Both the position numbers and the translations under genes were made by a program. Of a stretch of 9,933 nt of DNA, positions 1 through 4,691 are shown one piece after another. This DNA comes from Casp-actino8 sp046082625 (GTDB lineage: Bacteria > Actinomycetota > Acidimicrobiia > Acidimicrobiales > Ilumatobacteraceae), in contig JBJTYE010000223.1 of NCBI GenBank assembly GCA_046082625.1, positions 1-9,933 of the forward strand, given 5' to 3'. Below the pieces are notes generated by a model. The model was given only the letters and a program-made list of their open reading frames with translations, was not told the DNA's origin and did no database searches. Positions within the stretch are counted from its first letter, which is position 1; the number at the start of each line of letters is the position of its first letter.

Positions 1-231
1 GTCACCATGCGGGTGCACGAGCGCGGCGCCGGGTTGACACTGGCCTGCGGAACCGGCGCCTGTGCGGTGGCAGAGGCCGCATTGTCCTGGGGACTGGTTC
101 CCGCTTCTGCGTCCGAGGTGATCGTTCACATGCCCGGGGGCGATGCCGTGGTCGCAGTCGACCGAGTGACGCGTCGGGCCACCTTGGCCGGGCCGGCGAC
201 CTTCGTCGCCACCGTCGTGGTTCCGGCATGA
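1..231 (+). CDS. dapF: Diaminopimelate epimerase, C-terminal fragment (5' end outside window)
   Basis: DapF interconverts LL- and meso-diaminopimelate in the cytoplasm, the last step before lysine and the source of the peptidoglycan cross-linking residue. Only the last 76 codons are present; the reading frame is open at base 1, so the Met at base 7 is internal. The fragment carries the family signature ERGAGLTLACGTGACA. This includes the Glu-Arg pair that contacts substrate and the second catalytic cysteine (codon at 46-48), which works with a first cysteine lying upstream of the window. The rest is the final beta-rich part of the second epimerase lobe. The stop codon overlaps the hflX start by four bases (ATGA at 228-231), so hflX translation is probably coupled to it. 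Family assignment is secure from the motif. Confidence 0.95.
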   Translation, partial: VTMRVHERGAGLTLACGTGACAVAEAALSWGLVPASASEVIVHMPGGDAVVAVDRVTRRATLAGPATFVATVVVPA

Positions 232-1589
232 GCAACCCGAACTCTCCGTACAACCAGGCTCTCGGTCAGACGCTCATCGAGCGCAGTATCCGCGAGCGCA
301 TCGTGATCGTGGGAGTGACCTTGAACGGCCACACCGAGGACGAGACCGAAGCCAGCCTCGACGAATTGGCCCTTCTCATCGACACCGCCGGGGCCGATGT
401 GGTCGGTCGTCTGGTGCAGCGACGCGATACCCCCGATCACACGTGGTTCGTGGGCAAGGGCAAAGCCGAGGAACTGCGCGACCTGTGCTTGGCGGTCGAT
501 GCCGACACCGTGGTGTTCGACAACGAACTCAGCCCGGGCCAGCAGTACAACTTGGAGCGTCTCCTCGGTCGCACCGCCATCGACCGCACTGCGGTGATCC
601 TGGACATCTTCGCCCAGAACGCCCACACCTTGGAGGGCAAGGCCCAGGTGGAACTGGCTCTCCTGCGGTACCGATTGCCGCGGTTGCGCCGCGGAGCCTC
701 GGCGAAGTTGTCCCAGCAGCGCGGTGGGGTCGGCGCTCGCTTCGGTAGCGGTGAAACCAAACTCGAAGTCGATCGTCGGCGGATCCAGCAACGCATCAGC
801 CGACTCGTGGACGAACTGGAGATCCTGGGTCGGACGCGTCATCTGCAACGCAAGGGTCGTGAGCGCAGCGGTCTGGCCAATGTCGTCATCGTCGGGTACA
901 CCAACGCCGGGAAGTCGACTTTGCTGAACCGATTGACCCGAGCCGGGGTCCTGGTTGAGGACCGACTCTTCGCCACCTTGGATCCCACCACGCGCCGTCT
1001 GTCCCTGCCCGGTGGTGAGCCGGTGCTCCTGACCGACACCGTGGGCTTCGTGCGCCGGCTTCCCCACGGCCTGGTCGAATCCTTCAAGAGCACGCTCGAA
1101 GTCGTGGCCCAGGCCGATTACCTGGTGCACGTCGTGGACGGTTCCTCGGCCGATCCCGATGGTCAGATCGAGGCCGTGCACACCGTGCTGCGCGAGATCG
1201 AAGCCCAGCACGTGCCGGAGCTGCTGGTGTTCAACAAACGAGATCTGGATCCGGTGACCGTGGACGACGTGGTGCGTGCCCATCCCGGTTCGGTGGGGTT
1301 GAGCGCGCGCTCGGGGGACGGGATCGAGGATTTCCTGCGCACCCTCGCCGATCGATTGCGCGCCATCGCCACGGTGACGGATCTATTGATCCCCTTCGAC
1401 CGCGGCGACGTGCTGGCTGCGGTGCATCGCGAGGGCGAGGTGGTGTCCTCCAGCGAGACCGATGCCGGATTCCGCGTTCGGGCCCGTCTGTCGGAGGCAT
1501 CGGCGGGTCGGTTGTCCGAGTTCCTGGTGTCATCGGACCAGTCGTCACGGGACGAATCCGCGACGCCACCTACAGTGGAACGATCATGA
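228..1589 (+). CDS. hflX: Ribosome-associated GTPase HflX
   Basis: HflX is a GTPase that binds the 50S subunit and, in characterised bacteria, splits stalled 70S ribosomes during stress. The 453-residue protein has the full family layout. The HflX N-terminal domain covers roughly residues 25-115 and includes the glycine-rich VGKGKAEEL segment. A helical linker around 120-215 contains the conserved RLRRGAS and GGVGARFGSGE region. The G domain follows, with G1 GYTNAGKST (223-231), G3 DTVGF (270-274), G4 NKRD (336-339) and G5 SARSG (359-363). A short C-terminal domain ends in a Ser-rich tail. The ATG start overlaps the dapF stop and has no obvious ribosome binding site, which fits translational coupling. 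The stop overlaps the dapC start in the same way. Order dapF-hflX is common in actinobacteria. No key motif is missing. Confidence 0.96.
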   Translation: MSNPNSPYNQALGQTLIERSIRERIVIVGVTLNGHTEDETEASLDELALLIDTAGADVVGRLVQRRDTPDHTWFVGKGKAEELRDLCLAVDADTVVFDNELSPGQQYNLERLLGRTAIDRTAVILDIFAQNAHTLEGKAQVELALLRYRLPRLRRGASAKLSQQRGGVGARFGSGETKLEVDRRRIQQRISRLVDELEILGRTRHLQRKGRERSGLANVVIVGYTNAGKSTLLNRLTRAGVLVEDRLFATLDPTTRRLSLPGGEPVLLTDTVGFVRRLPHGLVESFKSTLEVVAQADYLVHVVDGSSADPDGQIEAVHTVLREIEAQHVPELLVFNKRDLDPVTVDDVVRAHPGSVGLSARSGDGIEDFLRTLADRLRAIATVTDLLIPFDRGDVLAAVHREGEVVSSSETDAGFRVRARLSEASAGRLSEFLVSSDQSSRDESATPPTVERS

Positions 1590-2701
1590 GTTCCGTCTCC
1601 GGCTTCGTTCCGCCTCCGTATCCCTACGAGCGACTCGACGCCTTCCGTCCGCTGGCCGAGGCCCACGATGGTGGACTGGTGGATCTGTCCATCGGAACAC
1701 CGTGTGATGCGCCGCCGGCACAGGTGCTGGCCGCCCTGGCCTCCAGCAACAGCGAGCGCGGGTATCCGGCGTCGGTGGGCAGCATCGACTTGCGGCGAGC
1801 TTTCGGCCGGTGGATGGAGCGACGGTTCGCAGTGAGCGTCGAACCAGGTCATATCGCGGCCTGCATCGGCACAAAGGAGTTCGTCGGGACACTGCCCCAG
1901 TGGCTGAGACTCCGCCGGCCCGATCGCGACACCGTGTTGTACCCGGCGGTGTCGTATCCCACCTACGAGATGGGCGCGATCCTGGCCGGCTGTCGGGCCG
2001 TTGCCGTTCCGATGGACGAACACGGAGGACTGGACCTGGATGCCATCCGGGCCGAGGACGCCAACCGAGCGCTGGTGCTCTGGGTCAACAGTCCGTCGAA
2101 TCCGACCGGAGCCCTCGACGATCTCGGAGCGGCGGCGGCATGGGGTCGGTCGGTGGGTGTTCCGGTGTTCAGCGACGAGTGCTATGCCGAATTCACCTGG
2201 GAGGGACCGGCCCGTTCCATCCTCCAACACGGAACACATGGCGTGGTGGCCGTCCACTCCCTTTCGAAACGCTCGAATCTGGCGGGGTTGCGCGTCGGAG
2301 CCTTCGCCGGCGACCCCGAATTGGTCGCATATCTCTCGGAGGTGCGCAAGCACGTGGGCCTGATGGTGCCGGGACCGGCTCAAGCAGCTGGCGTGGCCGC
2401 CCTCGACGACGACGACCACGTGCAGATGCAACGCGCGACGTATCGACGACGCTTGACGACGATGGCTGGAATTCTCGAGCGCTGGTCCGCTCGACCGGTG
2501 GCCCTACCGGCCGGAGGCTTCTATCTCTGGTTCGAGGTCGGAGACGCCTGGGCCTTCACCGAGGATCTCGCTCGCCAGGGAGGGGCGCTCGTCAGTCCCG
2601 GGGATCTCTACGGATCACAAGGTCGACACTTCGTCCGCGTGGCAGTGGTCCAGGACGATCGCGCACTGGAGATGGTGGGACGCCGTTTGGGCGTCCTGTG
2701 A
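1586..2701 (+). CDS. dapC: N-succinyldiaminopimelate aminotransferase (PLP, actinobacterial DapC type)
   Basis: A fold-type I PLP aminotransferase of 371 residues. It most closely resembles the actinobacterial DapC family, which transfers the amino group of glutamate to N-succinyl-2-amino-6-oxopimelate in lysine/DAP synthesis. Visible motifs are an N-terminal VDLSIGTPCD segment (32-41), YPAVSYPTYEMG (119-130), the Asn loop NSPSNPTG (168-175), SDECY with the pyridine-binding Asp197 and Tyr200, the Schiff-base lysine K228 in SLSKRSN with Arg236 just after, and FVRVA near the C-terminus, whose Arg351 should bind the substrate carboxylate. The ATG lies in a 4-base overlap with hflX, so it is probably the third gene of the dapF operon; sharing a pathway with dapF supports the call. 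A TACAGT hexamer at 1571-1576 could be a -10, but it is 9 bases from the ATG and lacks a clear -35. Another class I aminotransferase activity cannot be excluded. Confidence 0.85.
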   Translation: MSSVSGFVPPPYPYERLDAFRPLAEAHDGGLVDLSIGTPCDAPPAQVLAALASSNSERGYPASVGSIDLRRAFGRWMERRFAVSVEPGHIAACIGTKEFVGTLPQWLRLRRPDRDTVLYPAVSYPTYEMGAILAGCRAVAVPMDEHGGLDLDAIRAEDANRALVLWVNSPSNPTGALDDLGAAAAWGRSVGVPVFSDECYAEFTWEGPARSILQHGTHGVVAVHSLSKRSNLAGLRVGAFAGDPELVAYLSEVRKHVGLMVPGPAQAAGVAALDDDDHVQMQRATYRRRLTTMAGILERWSARPVALPAGGFYLWFEVGDAWAFTEDLARQGGALVSPGDLYGSQGRHFVRVAVVQDDRALEMVGRRLGVL

Positions 2702-3334
2702 TCACAGTCGACGCAGAACGGTGACGACCTTGCCGTAGATGCGTACGTCGGCCGACGGGAAGGTCATCGGCGACAGGCGGGGATTGGCCGGGGTGAGGGT
2801 GACTCGGTCGCCGTGACGGGCGTAGGTCTTGACCGTGGCTTCGTCACCCGGAATACCAGCGACCACGATTTCGCCATTGTCGGCTGACGGCTGCTGACGC
2901 GCCACGACGTAGTCACCGTCGAGGATGCCGGCTTCGATCATGGACTCACCGCGGACCCGCAACATGAAGAGTTCGCCTTCGCCGGTGAAGTCGGCCGGAA
3001 GCGGCAACAGCTCTTCCACGTTCTCCTGAGCCAGCACATCGGTTCCGGCGGCCACATCACCCACGAGGGGAACGTGGTGGACCCGGCTCCGGGAGATGAT
3101 CGCACCGCTGTTGCGGTCCCACCGCACCTTGATGGCTCGCGGCAGATTCGGGTCACGTTCGAGATAGCCGAGGCGCTGCAGGGTGTTGAGGTGATTGTGG
3201 ACCGTGGACGGGGAGGTCAGACCCACGGTCTCGCCGATTTCGCGCACCGAGGGCGGGAATCCCCGCTCGGCCATGCTCGATTCGATGCACTCCAGGATGC
3301 TGCGTTGACGGGCGGTGAGGGCGGGTTCAGTCAT
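2702..3334 (-). CDS. lexA: SOS repressor LexA
   Basis: LexA represses DNA-damage genes and cleaves itself when it meets RecA filaments. From the chosen start (MTEPALTARQ) it is 210 residues. A winged helix-turn-helix occupies about 1-65, with PPSVREIGETVGLTSPSTVH as the recognition region. A linker and an S24 peptidase domain from about 88 follow. The scissile Ala96-Gly97 lies in VGDVAAG, and the catalytic dyad is Ser131 (GESM) and Lys169 (ATVKTY); the 38-residue spacing between them is normal for the family. An upstream ATG at 3373 would add 13 residues, but it lies upstream of the promoter -10 and -35, so I reject it. The promoter places the transcription start on the A of the ATG (leaderless). 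Two LexA boxes cover that promoter, so the gene is autorepressed. The stop codon directly abuts the convergent dapC stop. Confidence 0.97.
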   Translation of the reverse strand: MTEPALTARQRSILECIESSMAERGFPPSVREIGETVGLTSPSTVHNHLNTLQRLGYLERDPNLPRAIKVRWDRNSGAIISRSRVHHVPLVGDVAAGTDVLAQENVEELLPLPADFTGEGELFMLRVRGESMIEAGILDGDYVVARQQPSADNGEIVVAGIPGDEATVKTYARHGDRVTLTPANPRLSPMTFPSADVRIYGKVVTVLRRL

Positions 3335-3340
3335 GTCCGA

Positions 3341-3369
3341 AGCGTACGGATGTTCGCCCGTCGAGTCAA
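3341..3369 (-). promoter_or_regulatory. lexA promoter, leaderless
   Basis: Read on the minus strand, TTGACT (plus coordinates 3364-3369) and TACGCT (3341-3346) form -35 and -10 hexamers with a 17-base spacer. Exactly six bases separate the -10 from the lexA ATG (3332-3334), which puts the expected transcription start on the A of the start codon. No Shine-Dalgarno sequence is seen. Both hexamers are overlapped by LexA boxes. Confidence 0.8.
3343..3356. promoter_or_regulatory. LexA box 1, over the lexA -10
   Basis: CGTACGGATGTTCG differs at one position from the Gram-positive SOS box CGAACRNRYGTTCG. It overlaps the -10 of the lexA promoter and would block polymerase there. Confidence 0.75.
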
Positions 3370-3380
3370 ACACCTGTTCG
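3367..3380. promoter_or_regulatory. LexA box 2, over the lexA -35
   Basis: On the minus strand CGAACAGGTGTTTG has one mismatch to CGAACRNRYGTTCG. It overlaps the -35 hexamer. Start-to-start it is 24 bases from box 1, so the two could be filled on nearly the same face of the helix. Confidence 0.78.
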
Positions 3381-3425
3381 TTTCACCAGGTCAGAGGGGC
3401 ATTTTTCGGGATCGTCCGATCATCG

Positions 3426-3455
3426 TTGACAAGGGAACAGGTGTTCTCATAGCCT
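3426..3455 (+). promoter_or_regulatory. Promoter of the LysM (SOS) gene
   Basis: A perfect TTGACA -35 (3426-3431) lies 18 bases from TAGCCT (3450-3455) as -10. Transcription should start near 3462, giving an untranslated leader of about 110 bases before the GTG at 3574. LexA box 3 fills the spacer between the hexamers. The 13 bases around the -35 recur exactly at the nrdJ promoter (7235-7247). Confidence 0.75.
3434..3447. promoter_or_regulatory. LexA box 3, in the spacer of the LysM gene promoter
   Basis: GGAACAGGTGTTCT contains the complete core GAAC-AGGT-GTTC; only the outermost bases depart from consensus. It sits between the -35 and -10 of the rightward promoter, an ideal repression site. 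Confidence 0.85.
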
Positions 3456-3464
3456 GCCACCTGC

Positions 3465-3478
3465 CGAACAGGCGTTCG
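3465..3478. promoter_or_regulatory. LexA box 4, perfect consensus, at the LysM gene transcript start
   Basis: CGAACAGGCGTTCG matches CGAACRNRYGTTCG at every position. It begins a few bases after the predicted transcription start, 31 bases (about three helical turns) from box 3. Confidence 0.9.
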
Positions 3479-3506
3479 GTACCACACCCCCCAGGCACTC
3501 TCGAAC

Positions 3507-3522
3507 CCGAAGTCATCTTCGG
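3507..3522 (+). other. Small hairpin in the 5' leader of the LysM gene
   Basis: CCGAAG and CTTCGG form a perfect 6-base-pair stem with a TCAT loop, about 40 bases before the ribosome binding site. It could stabilise the mRNA or pace its translation; no T-run follows, so it is not a typical terminator. The rest of 3479-3562 shows nothing I can name. Confidence 0.45.
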
Positions 3523-3573
3523 CCCAGCACTCACTCTCGGACCTCACGAATCCGACCACTCGAAAGGATCACC

Positions 3574-4113
3574 GTGGCCATCGTCTTGAATCCCCAGTAC
3601 GCCGTCACCGTCCGTCGCTCCCACGAGGGTCGTCGTCCAATGAGCTCCACCCGCAGCAACCAGCGTTCATCCGTGGCCGTCCTTCACCTCTCGAGCACGG
3701 GTCGCACGACCCGGGCACTCCGCGACTCCGCGGTGGCCCGTCCGTCGGCCGACGTGTACCGGCGCCGCCGACGCGTCGCCGTCGCCGTGCTCATCACGAT
3801 CGCGGCCGCCGTCTGCCTCGGCGTCCGTGACCTGGCGAGCCGTGGGGATGTGACTGCCTCCATCCCCACGGTGACGCCCCTCGGGTCGGAGGTTCTCTAC
3901 GCCGAGGTCGGACTCGACGCGTCGGGGGCCTTCACCCAGAGTCCGCAGTTCTACGTGGTGCAAGAAGGCGACACCATGTGGTCGATCGCCTCCTCGCTGA
4001 CCGCAGGAACCCTCGACGACGGAGGTATCCGAGCCATGGTGCGCGATCTGATCGCTCTCAACGGAGATGCCTCCATCGACGTGGGTCAGCGTCTGACCCT
4101 GCCCGATTTCTGA
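3574..4113 (+). CDS. SOS-regulated membrane protein with C-terminal LysM domain (ChiZ/YneA-like division inhibitor)
   Basis: The 179-residue protein starts at GTG 3574, preceded by AAAGGA at 3563-3568 with a 5-base gap. An internal ATG at 3640 is the alternative start. A basic N-terminal half rich in Arg and Ser (RRRRR at 63-67) is followed by one hydrophobic segment at about 68-84, a linker, and a LysM peptidoglycan-binding module at about 126-177 (YVVQEGDTMWSIAS to GQRLTLP). Topology is therefore N-terminus inside and LysM outside. It diverges from lexA and carries two LexA boxes on its promoter, the same position and build as mycobacterial Rv2719c (ChiZ); Bacillus YneA and corynebacterial DivS are functional counterparts that stop division during SOS. 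The division-inhibitor role is inferred from context and domain layout. No hydrolase catalytic domain is recognisable. Confidence 0.88.
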   Translation: MAIVLNPQYAVTVRRSHEGRRPMSSTRSNQRSSVAVLHLSSTGRTTRALRDSAVARPSADVYRRRRRVAVAVLITIAAAVCLGVRDLASRGDVTASIPTVTPLGSEVLYAEVGLDASGAFTQSPQFYVVQEGDTMWSIASSLTAGTLDDGGIRAMVRDLIALNGDASIDVGQRLTLPDF

Positions 4114-4115
4114 CG

Positions 4116-4139
4116 GACCGTCGGCTTCGTCCGCCGGTC
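4116..4139 (+). terminator. Terminator-like hairpin after the LysM gene
   Basis: Two bases after the stop codon, GACCG (4116-4120) pairs with CGGTC (4135-4139). After a one-base mismatch on each side, CGG pairs with CCG around a CTTCGT loop. No T-tract follows, so it may act as a U-less terminator or an mRNA 3' stabiliser. It would separate the SOS transcript from nrdR. Confidence 0.4.
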
Positions 4140-4177
4140 GATCATCGGGCCGAACTTCCGCCGATCGTCATGGCGAC

Positions 4178-4183
4178 TACAGT
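4178..4183 (+). promoter_or_regulatory. -10 element of nrdR, near-leaderless
   Basis: TACAGT ends seven bases before the nrdR ATG (4191), so transcription should start on or next to the start codon. No ribosome binding site is evident, and a -35 is not convincing. Confidence 0.5.
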
Positions 4184-4190
4184 CGAGGGC

Positions 4191-4652
4191 ATGCGGTGCG
4201 TCATCTGCCGGCACGAGGACACCAAGGTGGTGGATTCGCGTACGGCCGAGGACGGGGCCGCCATCCGTCGTCGGCGTGAATGTCCGGCCTGTCTCCACCG
4301 GTTCACCACCTTCGAGCGGATGGACGAAGTGCCGCTCATGGTGGCCAAGACCCACGGGGGTCGGGAATCCTTCGACCGTTCGAAGCTGATCTCGGGAGTG
4401 ATGGCGGCCGCCAAGGGTCGCCCCATCGATGACCAAGCGGTGAACGCATTGGCCGATTCGGTGGAAGAAGAGATGCGCAACGCCGGCGGCGGTGACGTGA
4501 CCTCGACGCGTATCGGCGTGGCGGTGCTGGAGCGTCTGCGGAGCCTCGACGAAGTGGCCTACATCCGTTTCGCCAGCGTCTACAAGAACTTCGACGCCGC
4601 CGAGGATTTCCAGCGCGAAGCGGCCCTGTTGGACAAGTCCCCAGTGGCCTGA
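4191..4652 (+). CDS. nrdR: Transcriptional repressor NrdR
   Basis: NrdR senses ATP/dATP through an ATP-cone and represses ribonucleotide reductase genes. The 153-residue protein begins MRCVIC, the usual family start. The N-terminal zinc ribbon uses Cys3, Cys6, Cys31 and Cys34, with the basic DNA-binding stretch AAIRRRREC between the pairs and HRFTTFER after them. The ATP-cone spans about 49-139 (VAKTHGGRESFDRSKL onward), ending in VAYIRFASVYKNF. Length is normal. Upstream in-frame starts (ATG at 4170 and further) are rejected because the family begins at this Met and the -10 element lies only seven bases before it. It follows the LysM gene in the same order as in Mycobacterium. Its expected target, nrdJ, lies 2.8 kb downstream, beyond the oxidoreductase. 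Confidence 0.96.
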   Translation: MRCVICRHEDTKVVDSRTAEDGAAIRRRRECPACLHRFTTFERMDEVPLMVAKTHGGRESFDRSKLISGVMAAAKGRPIDDQAVNALADSVEEEMRNAGGGDVTSTRIGVAVLERLRSLDEVAYIRFASVYKNFDAAEDFQREAALLDKSPVA

Positions 4653-4666
4653 ACTCGCAGGTCGAT

Positions 4667-4676
4667 CCCACGTGGG
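4667..4676. promoter_or_regulatory. Perfect palindrome CCCACGTGGG beside the -10 of the oxidoreductase gene
   Basis: A 10-base perfect palindrome ends three bases before the TAGAGT hexamer, in the position of a promoter spacer. It is a candidate operator for an unknown regulator; the sequence also contains a CACGTG core. Confidence 0.4.
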
Positions 4677-4679
4677 GCC

Positions 4680-4685
4680 TAGAGT
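4680..4685 (+). promoter_or_regulatory. -10 element of the molybdopterin oxidoreductase gene, leaderless
   Basis: TAGAGT ends exactly six bases before the ATG at 4692, placing the expected transcription start on the A of the start codon. No Shine-Dalgarno sequence is present and no good -35 is seen, so an activator or an alternative sigma factor may be needed. Confidence 0.5.
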
Positions 4686-4691
4686 CCCCCC

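Noticed and set aside
126..1283. Long antisense open frame of 385 codons opposite hflX
   Set aside because: The sense strand encodes a complete HflX with all G motifs. The antisense product is low in recognisable motifs and reflects high-GC codon bias.
1571..1576. TACAGT as a separate leaderless promoter for dapC
   Set aside because: It lies 9 bases from the ATG, has no -35, and the ATGA overlap with hflX explains expression by coupling.
1163..2431. Antisense open frame of 422 codons spanning hflX and dapC
   Set aside because: It overlaps two well-supported genes and shows no domain; it is a GC-driven shadow.
3335..3373. Longer lexA start at the ATG reading MFDSTGEHPYASD
   Set aside because: These codons overlie the -10 and -35 hexamers and LexA boxes, so they would not be in the transcript.
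3074..3589. Plus-strand open frame of 171 codons across the lexA start and the SOS promoter region
   Set aside because: It runs antisense to lexA and through four operators and two promoters; its translation shows no domain.
3978..4190. Longer nrdR with N-terminal extension (ATG at 3978 or 4170)
   Set aside because: The family begins at MRC, the extension overlaps the LysM gene, and the -10 is only seven bases before 4191.
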